The translations under genes and the position numbers were made by a program. Source: an uncultured Pelagibacteraceae bacterium (GTDB taxonomy: Bacteria > Pseudomonadota > Alphaproteobacteria > Pelagibacterales > Pelagibacteraceae). From it: a stretch of DNA of 64,000 bases. The notes beneath the pieces are model-generated. The model was given only the letters and a program-made list of their open reading frames with translations, had not been told where the DNA came from and ran no database searches. How positions within the stretch are numbered: the stretch's first letter is position 1; each line of letters starts with the position of its first letter. The DNA lies in contig CACCIT010000001.1 in the NCBI GenBank assembly GCA_902546145.1, positions 62,001 to 126,000 on the forward strand, written 5' to 3'. This document shows, in pieces, positions 1 to 8,558 of the stretch.

Positions 1-165
1 AACGTTCAGAACAAATCTAAAAAAACTATTGAACTTGTTGAGCATTATGAAAAATTAAAAAACTTAGAAACCCAAAATAAAGAAGATAAAATTTCTCAAA
101 AAAAAGAAGTTAAAAAAATAAAAAAAAATTATAAAAAAAAGAAATATTATAAAAAAACTAAATAA
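1..165 (+). CDS. C-terminal tail of an unidentified lysine-rich protein (partial)
   Basis: The window opens inside a plus-strand frame that stays open from base 1 and ends at TAA 163-165, giving the last 54 residues of a protein. The tail is dominated by Lys with some Glu and Asn, and ends in a run of Lys and Tyr. Such basic tails occur on RNA-binding proteins, but no domain can be recognised here and I name no function. The stop lies 8 bases inside the convergent thiG gene, in line with the tight packing of this genome. It could be a chance frame, but the absence of stops and the fit to the thiG boundary favour a real gene end. Confidence 0.5.
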   Translation, partial: NVQNKSKKTIELVEHYEKLKNLETQNKEDKISQKKEVKKIKKNYKKKKYYKKTK

Positions 166-931
166 TACCTTTTAGTGGAGAAGAGGGGTTTCCCATTAAG
201 GTTTTATCTATTCTTCCTGAATTGTATGATTGTCTTCCAGCAATAACAGCATTTTTAAATGCAAGAGCCATATCAAATGGTTTTTTTGCTTTCGCAATTG
301 CTGTGTTTACCAATACTCCATCACAACCAAGTTCCATTGCAATTGTAGCATCAGAAGCTTGTCCAAGACCCGCATCAATAATTAATGGAAGTTTTGTTTG
401 CTTCCTGATTATTTGAATATTAATTTTATTTTGTATTCCTAAACCTGATCCAATTGGTGCTGCTAGTGGCATTATCGCAGCAGCTCCAACATTTTCTAAT
501 CTTTTTGCCATTAATGGATCATCGTTACAATAAACCATAACTTTAAATCCCTCTTTGGTGAGAACTTCAGTAGATTCTAAAGTTTCAATCATATCAGGAA
601 ATAAATTTTCCTTATCTCCTAAAACTTCTAATTTAACTAATTTCCACCCACCTATTTCTCTTGCTAACCTCAAAGTTCTAAGGGCTTCTTTAGAATTAAA
701 ACAACCTGCTGTATTAGGTAAATAGGTAATCTTTTTTGGATCTATATAATCCATTAACAAGGGTTTGTTTTTATCAGAAATATTTACTCTTCTAACTGCA
801 ACAGTTACGATCTCTGCTCCTGACAATTTGATAGCTTTGGCACATTCAGACATCGTTTTATACTTTCCAGTGCCAACAATTAATCTAGATTTAAATTTTT
901 TTTTAGCAATGATGAGATTATCTTTTTTCAT
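158..931 (-). CDS. thiG: Thiazole synthase ThiG
   Basis: ThiG makes the thiazole phosphate half of thiamine from 1-deoxyxylulose 5-phosphate, dehydroglycine and sulfur carried by ThiS thiocarboxylate. At 257 residues it has normal family length. The N-terminal strand SRLIVGTGKY, NTAGC near residue 75, the expected Schiff-base lysine K100 in LVKLEVLGD and the GSGLGI and DAGLG phosphate-binding loops are all present. It lies one base downstream of thiS, forming a thiSG pair. ATG 931 is preceded by a strong Shine-Dalgarno formed by the last thiS codons. Known SAR11 lack thiC and depend on an external pyrimidine precursor; this pair would supply only the thiazole half. Confidence 0.96.
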   Translation of the reverse strand: MKKDNLIIAKKKFKSRLIVGTGKYKTMSECAKAIKLSGAEIVTVAVRRVNISDKNKPLLMDYIDPKKITYLPNTAGCFNSKEALRTLRLAREIGGWKLVKLEVLGDKENLFPDMIETLESTEVLTKEGFKVMVYCNDDPLMAKRLENVGAAAIMPLAAPIGSGLGIQNKINIQIIRKQTKLPLIIDAGLGQASDATIAMELGCDGVLVNTAIAKAKKPFDMALAFKNAVIAGRQSYNSGRIDKTLMGNPSSPLKGII

Positions 932-932
932 G

Positions 933-1142
933 TTACCCTCCTCCTATAAAATGAACAATCTCAATTTTGTCGTTTTGATTTAATTTAATTTTGTTAACAT
1001 TTTTTTTATCTATTATTTCTTCATTAAGTTCAATTGCTACTTTTTTCATAGGAATTTTAAGGTGTTTTATTAAATCTGAAAGTTTATATGTTTCAGAAAT
1101 TGATCTGTTTTTACCATTTACTTTGATTTTTATTTTTTTCAT
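933..1142 (-). CDS. thiS: Sulfur carrier protein ThiS
   Basis: This 69-residue ubiquitin-fold protein ends in Gly-Gly-Gly. Family members end in Gly-Gly, whose terminal carboxylate is adenylated and converted to the thiocarboxylate that donates sulfur to ThiG. The N-terminal beta hairpin (MKKIKIKVNGK) and the central 'VAIELNEEII' strand match the family. It is the first gene of the thiSG pair and is divergent from aroQ with only 16 bases between the starts, so both promoters must overlap that gap or coding sequence. The extra terminal glycine is unusual; only two are normally needed. Confidence 0.93.
   Translation of the reverse strand: MKKIKIKVNGKNRSISETYKLSDLIKHLKIPMKKVAIELNEEIIDKKNVNKIKLNQNDKIEIVHFIGGG
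936..944 (-). promoter_or_regulatory. Shine-Dalgarno of thiG embedded in the terminal Gly codons of thiS
   Basis: On the minus strand the last three thiS sense codons read GGAGGAGGG, followed by TAA, one base and the thiG ATG. The stretch is a near-perfect anti-16S match at a workable distance from thiG. It is purine-rich and GC-rich in a genome where most starts lack a clear SD. It therefore encodes the functional C-terminus of the sulfur carrier and also the ribosome site of its partner enzyme. Confidence 0.7.
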
Positions 1143-1158
1143 CGTATATAAAAGCTGA

Positions 1159-1599
1159 ATGAATAATAAAATAATTATTATTAACGGTCCAAATCTTAAT
1201 CTATTAGGTGAAAGAGAACAATCACAATATGGATCAGGTAACTATGAACAACTTAAAGAAAATTGTTTAAAAAAATCAAAAGAAATTGGGCTTGACTGTG
1301 AATTTATCCAATCAAATTTGGAGGGAGATTTAGTAAATACAATTCAAGATGCACGTAAAAATTATGATGGAATGATTCTAAATGCTGCTGCATTTACACA
1401 TACTTCAGTTGCAATAAGAGATGCTCTTGAATTGTTCAAGAAACCAATAATTGAAATGCATATATCAAACATATATAAAAGAGAGGAATTTAGACATAAA
1501 TCACTTATTAGTGGAGTTGCAACAGGTGGGATTTTTGGATTAGGCACTGAGGGATATATTTTGGCCATAATTTCATTACAAAAGCTTTTACAAAAATGA
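1159..1599 (+). CDS. aroQ: Type II 3-dehydroquinate dehydratase
   Basis: AroQ removes water from 3-dehydroquinate to give 3-dehydroshikimate in the shikimate pathway. The 146-residue length is typical of the dodecameric type II enzyme. INGPNLNLLGERE at residues 8-20, catalytic Tyr24 in the QYG motif, the NAAAFTHTS loop near 75-83 and His101 in EMHISN are the signature elements. It starts the operon aroQ-accB-accC; the accB ATG overlaps its TGA. aroQ upstream of accBC is a common proteobacterial arrangement. Confidence 0.96.
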   Translation: MNNKIIIINGPNLNLLGEREQSQYGSGNYEQLKENCLKKSKEIGLDCEFIQSNLEGDLVNTIQDARKNYDGMILNAAAFTHTSVAIRDALELFKKPIIEMHISNIYKREEFRHKSLISGVATGGIFGLGTEGYILAIISLQKLLQK

Positions 1600-2030
1600 A
1601 AATAGATAAAAACATAATCAAAGAACTTAGTAATTATTTAGATGAGTTTAATTTAACTGAAATAGAAATTACTGAAAAAGATACTAAAATTAAAGTTTCA
1701 AAAAATAACGTATCAATTAGCAACCAAACAATTCCAGCAACTGTAAACAATACAAATTTAACTGCTACTTCCCAATCTGCTGAAAGCGTTAAATCTGGTA
1801 CAGAAATTACTTCTCCAATAATTGGAACTGCTTATCATGCGCCAGAACCGGGGGCAAAAAAATTTGTTGAAGTTGGTAAAAAAATTAAAAAAGGTGACAC
1901 AATAATGATTGTTGAAGCAATGAAGACTATGAATCACGTCCCTTCTACTCATGATGGTGTTGTAAAAGAGATTTGTGTTGATGATGGTCAGCCAGTTGAG
2001 TTTGGTCAAACAATTCTTATTTTAGAATAA
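1596..2030 (+). CDS. accB: Biotin carboxyl carrier protein of acetyl-CoA carboxylase
   Basis: AccB carries biotin between the biotin carboxylase (AccC, next gene) and the carboxyltransferase in the first step of fatty acid synthesis. The 144 residues comprise an N-terminal helix, a flexible Thr/Ser/Asn linker (about 40-70) and a C-terminal biotinyl domain from about residue 70. Biotinylated lysine K110 sits in EAMKTMNH; the residue after Lys is Thr where most family members have Met or Leu, a mild variation. Start ATG overlaps the aroQ stop as ATGA, and accC begins 3 bases downstream, indicating translational coupling. Confidence 0.96.
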   Translation: MKIDKNIIKELSNYLDEFNLTEIEITEKDTKIKVSKNNVSISNQTIPATVNNTNLTATSQSAESVKSGTEITSPIIGTAYHAPEPGAKKFVEVGKKIKKGDTIMIVEAMKTMNHVPSTHDGVVKEICVDDGQPVEFGQTILILE

Positions 2031-2033
2031 TTA

Positions 2034-3371
2034 ATGTTCAAAAAAATTTTAATTGCAAATCGTGGAGAAATTGCAGTTAGAATTATAAGAGCATGTAAAG
2101 AATGGGGTATTGCAACCGTAGCAGTCCATTCAGATGTTGATAGAGAAAGCATGCATGTAAGAATGGCAGATGAAAGTGTCTGCATAGGTTCTCATCAACC
2201 AGCAAACAGTTATTTAAATATTCCCGCATTAATGTCTGCAATAGAACTGACTAACGCAGATGCTGTTCATCCAGGATATGGCTTCTTATCTGAAAATGCT
2301 AACTTTGCTAAAATTTTAGAGGAAAATAAAATTAAATTTATTGGTGCATCTTCTAAACATATTGAAATGATGGGAGATAAAATTCAAGCTAAAAGAATAG
2401 CTAAAGAAAATGGTTTACCTGTTATTGAAGGATCTGAAGGTGGTGTTAGGGATATTAATGAAGCAAAAGACCTTTGTAAAAAAATTGGTTTTCCTGTTCT
2501 GATTAAAGCCTCAGGTGGAGGTGGTGGAAAAGGTATGAAAATAGTACATAAAGAGGAAGAATTTGAAACTTTATTTTCCACAGCCAAATCAGAAGCACAA
2601 AAATACTTTGGTAACGACGAAGTGTATATTGAGAAATTCTTTCAAAATCCAAGACACATAGAAGTTCAAATACTAGCAGGAAAAAACAGAGTTGTGCATT
2701 TGCATGAAAGGGATTGCTCTGTTCAAAGAAGACATCAAAAACTTATTGAAGAAACTCCTAGTCCTGTTTTGAATGATGAAATTAGAAAAGATCTTTTTGA
2801 AAAAACTGTAAAAATGGTCTCTAAAATTGGGTACATGGGGGCTGGTACAGTCGAGTTTATCTATGAAGATGGAAAGTTTTACTTTCTTGAAATGAATACA
2901 AGAGTTCAAGTAGAACACCCTGTTACAGAAATGGTGACAGGAGTAGATATTATCAAAGAACAAATTTGGATAGCATTTTCTGAGGAAACGGCATTAAAAC
3001 AAAGCGATATTAATCCAAGAGGTCATGCTATTGAATGCAGAATAAACGCTGAAGATGCTAGTAAAAATTTTCAACCATCACCAGGGGTTATAAATATGTG
3101 TCACCAGCCATCTGGATTTAGAACAAGAGTAGATGGAGCCATATTTCAAGGTTACAAAGTTACTCCATATTATGACAGTATGGTTTGTAAATTAATTTGT
3201 CATGGACGAAATAGAACAGAAGCTATTCAAAGAATGAATAGATCTTTGGATGAATTTGTTATTGAAGGTATTACGACTACTATTCCACTTCACAAAAAAT
3301 TGTTAAATCATAAAAAATTTATCAATTCAGATTTTAATGTGAGCTGGCTAGATAAAGATACTATAGTTTAA
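2034..3371 (+). CDS. accC: Biotin carboxylase subunit of acetyl-CoA carboxylase
   Basis: AccC uses ATP and bicarbonate to carboxylate biotin on AccB. At 445 residues it has the standard length. It shows the N-terminal Rossmann-like segment (ILIANRGEIAVRI), the ATP-grasp glycine loop GGGGGKGMK near residue 160, the QRRHQKLIEE segment and the RVQVEHPVTE catalytic motif. It is the last gene of aroQ-accB-accC. Its TAA overlaps the convergent DUF2155 gene by 4 bases, leaving no room for a dedicated terminator. Confidence 0.98.
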   Translation: MFKKILIANRGEIAVRIIRACKEWGIATVAVHSDVDRESMHVRMADESVCIGSHQPANSYLNIPALMSAIELTNADAVHPGYGFLSENANFAKILEENKIKFIGASSKHIEMMGDKIQAKRIAKENGLPVIEGSEGGVRDINEAKDLCKKIGFPVLIKASGGGGGKGMKIVHKEEEFETLFSTAKSEAQKYFGNDEVYIEKFFQNPRHIEVQILAGKNRVVHLHERDCSVQRRHQKLIEETPSPVLNDEIRKDLFEKTVKMVSKIGYMGAGTVEFIYEDGKFYFLEMNTRVQVEHPVTEMVTGVDIIKEQIWIAFSEETALKQSDINPRGHAIECRINAEDASKNFQPSPGVINMCHQPSGFRTRVDGAIFQGYKVTPYYDSMVCKLICHGRNRTEAIQRMNRSLDEFVIEGITTTIPLHKKLLNHKKFINSDFNVSWLDKDTIV

Positions 3372-3769
3372 TAACATTTTATTAGCCACACATCATAAAT
3401 AGGATGATCAAACGGAGTTATTGAAGGGCTTGAAGAAAACATCCATCCATTAAAAACAAAAACTTCATCATTGTTTTGATTTGATAAATCTCTTACTTGT
3501 ATATAAGCAGTTATTTCTGGACTATCATCAAATTCAGAATTTTTACATTTTAAACTCTGAATTGATAAGTCTTTAAATTTTAGTAATTGACCATTTTTAA
3601 GTTTTAATGAAGTATTTTTAGAACTAATTTTATCTAAAATTTTAATTTCAGTAAAAGAACCTTCAAGTTGACTATTGGAATGTGAAATAGATGTGAATAG
3701 AAAAAAGAGGATTGGTAAGTAAAGAAAAAAACTACTCTTTCCAACTAGTATATTTTTTTTTAACACCAT
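3368..3769 (-). CDS. DUF2155 domain protein, predicted secreted
   Basis: This 133-residue protein has an N-terminal hydrophobic segment (about residues 12-30) that looks like a signal peptide, followed by a small beta-rich domain. The C-terminal part, with 'FNGWMFSSSPS' and 'HPIYDVWLIKC', is the hallmark of DUF2155, a conserved alphaproteobacterial family of unknown function with paired cysteines (here in LKCKN and the terminal KC). The start overlaps the end of the NDUFA12-like gene by 38 bases and no later Met gives a signal peptide. The same pairing with an NDUFA12-like gene is common in Alphaproteobacteria. Confidence 0.85.
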   Translation of the reverse strand: MVLKKNILVGKSSFFLYLPILFFLFTSISHSNSQLEGSFTEIKILDKISSKNTSLKLKNGQLLKFKDLSIQSLKCKNSEFDDSPEITAYIQVRDLSNQNNDEVFVFNGWMFSSSPSITPFDHPIYDVWLIKCY

Positions 3770-4091
3770 CTTTATTTTTATTTGGATAATATGCTTCTTC
3801 AGTTCCTGTTAAGTTTGATTGATGAGGTTTTTGCCAGTCATATTTTTCAAGCTCATGTTTTTTTTCTATTTTGTTAGGTGTAAAATGTATCCATGAATAC
3901 CACTCAACTGGAATTTTTGATGCATCAATAACATCAGAATATATTACCCATCTCTTTCCTTTTTTATCTTCGTAATATTTGTTTCCAAACTGATCTGTTC
4001 CAGCAAGTTTTCCAAAAAAAATTGTTTTTAATCTTGTGCCAAAAGTGTCTTGATTCCACCAAGTGAAAATTTTTTTTAAAAGTGTCAACAT
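3732..4091 (-). CDS. NDUFA12-family (17.2 kDa) complex I accessory protein
   Basis: A 119-residue homologue of the mitochondrial complex I accessory subunit NDUFA12, which in Alphaproteobacteria is an accessory subunit of NADH:ubiquinone oxidoreductase. Diagnostic segments are TWWNQDTFGTRL, FGKLAGTDQFGNKYYED and RWVIYSDVIDASKIPVEW. The C-terminal part with HQSNLTGT and YYPN is also typical. It heads a two-gene minus-strand operon with the DUF2155 gene and lies apart from other complex I genes, as usual. Presence of this family fits an alphaproteobacterium. Confidence 0.93.
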   Translation of the reverse strand: MLTLLKKIFTWWNQDTFGTRLKTIFFGKLAGTDQFGNKYYEDKKGKRWVIYSDVIDASKIPVEWYSWIHFTPNKIEKKHELEKYDWQKPHQSNLTGTEEAYYPNKNKDGVKKKYTSWKE

Positions 4092-4205
4092 GTTATTTTA
4101 TTTTTTATTTCAATTAAAAATTGTAAAAATTAAATTAGACTAAAATTTGAATAAGTATATAAATTAAAAGAATCTATTTTCAAACTAATTTTAAACTGAG
4201 GTAAA

Positions 4206-5021
4206 ATGGCAAAATATCTTGTAGAAACTTATTATACTTGTACCTTTAAGGTGAATCATTATTTAGACGATATAAATGAAACAGAGCTTAAAAACTTAGA
4301 AAAAAGAGACGATGGTAAATTCGAAGTTTTAGATGTCAAATTAGACAATAGAAAAACTAAAAGTTTAGATCCAAATAATAAAAAAGTAGTTGAAAATAAA
4401 AAAATTGAAATTGTCTCAAAAAGTACAAGTGAAAATTCTATAAGTAAAGAAACAGTTGTTCAAAACTTAAACAAAAACTCAGAAAAAGGTGGAAAAAGAT
4501 TTAGTATGCCTGACAGACGAAAAGGCTATATACAAAAAGCTACAATCGGAGATCATAAAGTCTATCTTCATACTGGTGAGTATGAAGATGGAAAAATTGG
4601 AGAAATATTTATCGACACAAGTAAAGAAGGAGAACTAGTTAAGGCATTAATGAATAACTTTGCTATAGCAGTGTCTTTAGGTCTTCAATACGGAGTGCCA
4701 TTAGATGAATTTATAAGCGCATTTGTGGGAACAAAATTTGAACCATCTGGCAAAGTACATGGAAATGATAGAATATTGAGCGCTACCTCTATTCTAGATT
4801 ATATTTTTAGAGAGTTGGCTATATCTTACCAAAATAGAGAAGATCTTGCGCACACTCCTGCAATTGGTGGAAATGAAACAAATGATCAAGAAAATGATGA
4901 TCAAAATCAATTATTAAAAATTGTAAAAGATATTACTAGCAAAGGATTTGTAAGAAACAACTATAAAAAAAATCTAGTTGATTTATCAGATGTTAAAATA
5001 AGTCTAAAAGGTAAAAAATAA
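4206..5021 (+). CDS. Stand-alone NrdJ C-terminal (TSCPD-type) domain protein
   Basis: The segment from about residue 97 to 220 closely resembles the C-terminal region of alphaproteobacterial class II (B12-dependent) ribonucleotide reductase: [52 protein letters not shown] and '[12 protein letters not shown]'. The catalytic barrel is absent. The first ~50 residues ([11 protein letters not shown] onward) and a charged linker form a separate small N-terminal domain. An SD, GAGGTAA, lies just before ATG 4206. The gene stands alone between the NDUFA12-like operon and aspS, in a 114-base gap with no other feature seen. Function is unknown; a DNA- or nucleotide-related regulatory role is only a guess. 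Family placement is firmer than function. Confidence 0.75.
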   Translation: MAKYLVETYYTCTFKVNHYLDDINETELKNLEKRDDGKFEVLDVKLDNRKTKSLDPNNKKVVENKKIEIVSKSTSENSISKETVVQNLNKNSEKGGKRFSMPDRRKGYIQKATIGDHKVYLHTGEYEDGKIGEIFIDTSKEGELVKALMNNFAIAVSLGLQYGVPLDEFISAFVGTKFEPSGKVHGNDRILSATSILDYIFRELAISYQNREDLAHTPAIGGNETNDQENDDQNQLLKIVKDITSKGFVRNNYKKNLVDLSDVKISLKGKK

Positions 5022-5023
5022 TT

Positions 5024-6808
5024 TTATTTTTTATTTTTTAAAGACAAGTTCAATTCTTTTAACTGTTCAGGATTAACTTCTGATGGGGCATTCATCATCA
5101 AATCTTGAGCATTTTGGTTCATTGGAAACATTGTTACTTCTCTAATATTCTTCTCATTAGCTAACAACATGACAATTCTATCTATTCCTGGAGCAATACC
5201 TCCATGGGGTGGAGCACCATAACTTAATGCGTTTATCATACCACTAAATTTTTTATCTACTTGCTGCTTATCATAACCAGCAATTGAGAATAACTTGTAC
5301 ATAAGTTCTGGTTTATGATTTCTTATAGCACCAGAGGATAATTCAATACCATTACAAACAATATCGTATTGATAAGCTAAAAGTTCTAGAGGATTTTCAA
5401 GTTCTTTTTCTGTTAAATCACCTTGTGGCATGGAAAATGGATTATGACTAAATTCGATTTTGCTGGTAACCTCATCTCTTTCAAACATTGGATAATCAAC
5501 TATCCAACAAAACGCGAAAATATCTTCATCAATTAAATGTAAATCTTCTGCAATTTTATTTCTTGCCTGAGAAGTTATTTTTTCTAATTCATTTTGTTTG
5601 CCACAAGCTAGAAAAATACTGTCCCCTACTTCTGCATTAGTTAAATTCATTATTTCTAACAATGCTTCTTTAGTGAAAAATTTTCCTATAGGTCCTTTAC
5701 CAGATAACTCAGTATCTTTTTCAAATGTAAAATAAGCCAAACCTGATGCTCCTTGTTCTTTGGCCCATTTATCAATATTATCAAAAAAGCTTCTTGGTTT
5801 ATCCTTAGTATTTTTTGTTATTATGCATCTTACTCTTGAACCAGATTTTACTAACTTTTTAAATATTTCAAAAGATACATCTTCTCTTGTAAATATTTCA
5901 GTAATATCATTTATTATAAGTGGATTTCTTAAATCAGGTTTATCACTTCCATATTTTAACATTGCTTCTTTGTAAGAAATTCTTGGAAACTTATCGTATA
6001 ATAATTTTTTATTCGAAAATGTTTTAAAAGTATTAACCATTAATTTTTCAACAACATTAAAAACATCTTCTTGTTCTACAAAAGACATTTCTAAATCTAA
6101 TTGATAAAATTCACCTGGACTTCGGTCTGCTCTTGCATCCTCATCCCTAAAGCAAGGAGCTATTTGAAAATACTTATCAAAACCAGAAACCATAATTAGT
6201 TGTTTAAATTGTTGTGGCGCTTGAGGTAACGCATAAAACTTCCCTGGATTTAATCTACTTGGAACTAAAAAATCTCTAGCACCCTCAGGACTAGAGGATG
6301 TTAGTATTGGTGTTTGGAATTCCAAAAAACCTAATTTGGTCATTTCATTTCTAATGTGTGAAATAACTTTTGATCTTAAGATTATATTTTCGTGTATTTT
6401 TTTTCTTCTTAAATCCAAAAATCTATATTTTAATCTTATTTCCTCAGCATATTCTTGATCACTGAAAACTGGCATTGGTAATTCTTTACAAGAACCTAGT
6501 TCTTCATAAGTGTCAATTGTTACCTCAATTTCTCCTGTACCTATTTCTTTGTTAATTGTATCTTCAGATCGAGCTACAACCTTACCTTCGATTTTAACTA
6601 CAGTTTCTAATTGAGTTTTTTCTAAGTTTGTAAAATTTTTATTATCTTTATCTATAATACATTGTGTGACACCATAATTATCTCTTAAATCTATGAATAA
6701 TAAGTTACCATGATCTCGTTTTTTATTGATCCAGCCTGAAAGAAATACTTTTTTACCAACATCTTCTTTTCTTAATTCGTTACAAGTATGTGTTCTATAT
6801 TTACTCAA
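5024..6808 (-). CDS. aspS: Aspartate--tRNA ligase
   Basis: AspRS charges tRNA-Asp (possibly also tRNA-Asn in bacteria using the amidotransferase route). The 594-residue length is that of the bacterial type with the GAD insertion. Order: OB-fold anticodon domain (residues 1-110, KVFLSGWINKKRDHGNL), class II motif 2 region (FRDEDARADRSPGEFYQLD near 220-240), insertion domain (290-420) and motif 3 (GAPPHGGIAPGIDRIVML near 540). It ends next to hdaA (no gap) and converges on the 4206-5021 gene with 2 bases between. Confidence 0.98.
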   Translation of the reverse strand: MSKYRTHTCNELRKEDVGKKVFLSGWINKKRDHGNLLFIDLRDNYGVTQCIIDKDNKNFTNLEKTQLETVVKIEGKVVARSEDTINKEIGTGEIEVTIDTYEELGSCKELPMPVFSDQEYAEEIRLKYRFLDLRRKKIHENIILRSKVISHIRNEMTKLGFLEFQTPILTSSSPEGARDFLVPSRLNPGKFYALPQAPQQFKQLIMVSGFDKYFQIAPCFRDEDARADRSPGEFYQLDLEMSFVEQEDVFNVVEKLMVNTFKTFSNKKLLYDKFPRISYKEAMLKYGSDKPDLRNPLIINDITEIFTREDVSFEIFKKLVKSGSRVRCIITKNTKDKPRSFFDNIDKWAKEQGASGLAYFTFEKDTELSGKGPIGKFFTKEALLEIMNLTNAEVGDSIFLACGKQNELEKITSQARNKIAEDLHLIDEDIFAFCWIVDYPMFERDEVTSKIEFSHNPFSMPQGDLTEKELENPLELLAYQYDIVCNGIELSSGAIRNHKPELMYKLFSIAGYDKQQVDKKFSGMINALSYGAPPHGGIAPGIDRIVMLLANEKNIREVTMFPMNQNAQDLMMNAPSEVNPEQLKELNLSLKNKK

Positions 6809-7471
6809 TTAATCTCCTAAAGCTTCTTTAATAATTTTAAAATCGATTGGTTTTTTTCTTTTTAAACTAATTTCGTCGATCTTATATATGAATTCAGATA
6901 TTTTGCCATAGGATCTATCTATTCTTTTTATAATGAAATCTATTAATTTCTTATCAATTGAAATCTGACGATCAGAAAGATTTTTTAATATTAAGGCATA
7001 TAACAAATCATCTTCTGGTTTATCAATCTTTGATAAAATAAAATTTTTAGCTCTAGAATTTAAATCATTTAATTCAAAAGTGTAATCAACAATAGGTTTT
7101 GTTGAAGTAATAATTAAATACTTATTGTCTTGCTCTATGTTATTCAAAAAAGTGAATAATAACTTTTCATCAATATTTTTATTCAAATCTTCAATAATTA
7201 TATTTTCATAGATTTTAATTTTTTTTAAATATTCATTACTAATATCAGCAGCGTTTATTTTAATACCCTTAAATTTATGTAAAAAAATATTAATTAAATG
7301 AGATTTTCCTGAAAATTTTTCACCAATAATATTTATAAAATTTTTTTCCCACTTGGGCCAACTATTTAATAATAGAAATGAAAATTCATTAGATTTTGAA
7401 ACATAAAAGTCCTGATCTTTAAAATTTTGATCATAGTCAAATTTTAAAATTTCTTGGTTTAAAGATTTCAT
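6809..7471 (-). CDS. hdaA: HdaA/DnaA-like replication regulator
   Basis: A 220-residue DnaA-related AAA+ protein without the DNA-binding domain IV of DnaA. The N-terminal Phe/Tyr-rich stretch (FDYDQNFKDQDFYVSK) is typical of HdaA, which with the sliding clamp stimulates DnaA-ATP hydrolysis to prevent re-initiation. A degenerate P-loop reads GEKFSGKSHL near residue 50, with 'IIEDLNK' as Walker B-like strand. I place the start at ATG 7471, which overlaps the upstream TGA as ATGA, rather than the TTG four codons earlier. A DUF2066 gene immediately upstream is the usual alphaproteobacterial neighbour. Confidence 0.85.
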   Translation of the reverse strand: MKSLNQEILKFDYDQNFKDQDFYVSKSNEFSFLLLNSWPKWEKNFINIIGEKFSGKSHLINIFLHKFKGIKINAADISNEYLKKIKIYENIIIEDLNKNIDEKLLFTFLNNIEQDNKYLIITSTKPIVDYTFELNDLNSRAKNFILSKIDKPEDDLLYALILKNLSDRQISIDKKLIDFIIKRIDRSYGKISEFIYKIDEISLKRKKPIDFKIIKEALGD

Positions 7472-8547
7472 TTTAATAACCAAATTTTATTTTTAATTTC
7501 AAAAAAATAATCATAATCTTTCATCACATCTAAGAACTGATCTCGAGTTCCATTAAAAATTATTTTATAAATGTTTTTTTTATTATCAAATTTAAATATA
7601 TTAAATTTATTTACCAATTCTATGTTTGAAAGTGTTTCCTCAAACTGATCAATTTTTATTATATTGCTATTATCAACTGAGATAGTCAAATCTAATTTAA
7701 TTGAAGTATTTATTATGTTTTTTAATTTCCAATAATCTTCAAAAATTATTTTTTGTTTATCTATAAATTTTTCTAAATCTCCTAAATTTTCTAAATTGAT
7801 ATTTTTGAATTTAAAATTTTTTAAATTTTGGTCTTTATTAAATACTATTTGATTGAGAACTCGAATTTCCTCATTATTTTTAAAAACAATCATTATAATG
7901 AAATCTTCAAAATTATATTTTTTTGAAATTTCCCTAAAATCAAAATCTTCTAAATTGTTAATATTTTTTTTTATTAAATTATAATCATCAATATCTTCGT
8001 TTGGTAAGATGTAATTTAGTTGATGATGTTTTTCTTTTTTTGAATTCCAATTTTTAAATAATTGACTTTCTGAAAAAAGAAATATTTCATTTTTTTCTTC
8101 ATCTACTTCTATTGGAAAAAAAATTAAATCTTTTTGAATAATAGATGAAGGAAATACATTTTTTTTTTCTAATAATTCAAAAAAACTTTTTTTATTAAAT
8201 TCTACATTTAAAGTAAGATTATATATTTCATCAATAAAACTTTCTTGAATAATTGAAAATGTTTCAACTAAACTTTTAACTTCTTTAGTTGAAGAATTTT
8301 GAATTTTTTTTTGATCTTTGCTTTGAGCAATTGTAAAAATAAGTTCCTCATATGCTTTAACAAAACCTCGATTTATAATCTTATTTTTGTCAAATGAGGC
8401 ATTAAATGGAGATGAAATTTCAATTTCTTTTATAGAAAATGTTTTTGCAACACTATTTTCTGTGGAAAAAAAAATATTTAATAAAGCAAGAAATAGAAAA
8501 AGATTATATAAACTCTTTAGTTTAAATAATTTTGAAAAACACCTCAT
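7468..8547 (-). CDS. DUF2066 domain protein, predicted exported
   Basis: This 359-residue protein starts with a basic segment and a hydrophobic stretch (about 13-30) that reads as a signal peptide ending near SVAKT. The rest is very rich in Lys, Asn, Phe and Ile and has no visible catalytic motif. I assign DUF2066 from length, export signal and its fixed position upstream of hdaA, more than from sequence motifs. The function of the family is unknown. The start is only 11 bases from the divergent purM start, so the promoters of both genes must overlap coding sequence. Confidence 0.65.
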   Translation of the reverse strand: MRCFSKLFKLKSLYNLFLFLALLNIFFSTENSVAKTFSIKEIEISSPFNASFDKNKIINRGFVKAYEELIFTIAQSKDQKKIQNSSTKEVKSLVETFSIIQESFIDEIYNLTLNVEFNKKSFFELLEKKNVFPSSIIQKDLIFFPIEVDEEKNEIFLFSESQLFKNWNSKKEKHHQLNYILPNEDIDDYNLIKKNINNLEDFDFREISKKYNFEDFIIMIVFKNNEEIRVLNQIVFNKDQNLKNFKFKNINLENLGDLEKFIDKQKIIFEDYWKLKNIINTSIKLDLTISVDNSNIIKIDQFEETLSNIELVNKFNIFKFDNKKNIYKIIFNGTRDQFLDVMKDYDYFFEIKNKIWLLK

Positions 8548-8558
8548 AAAATATTGTA

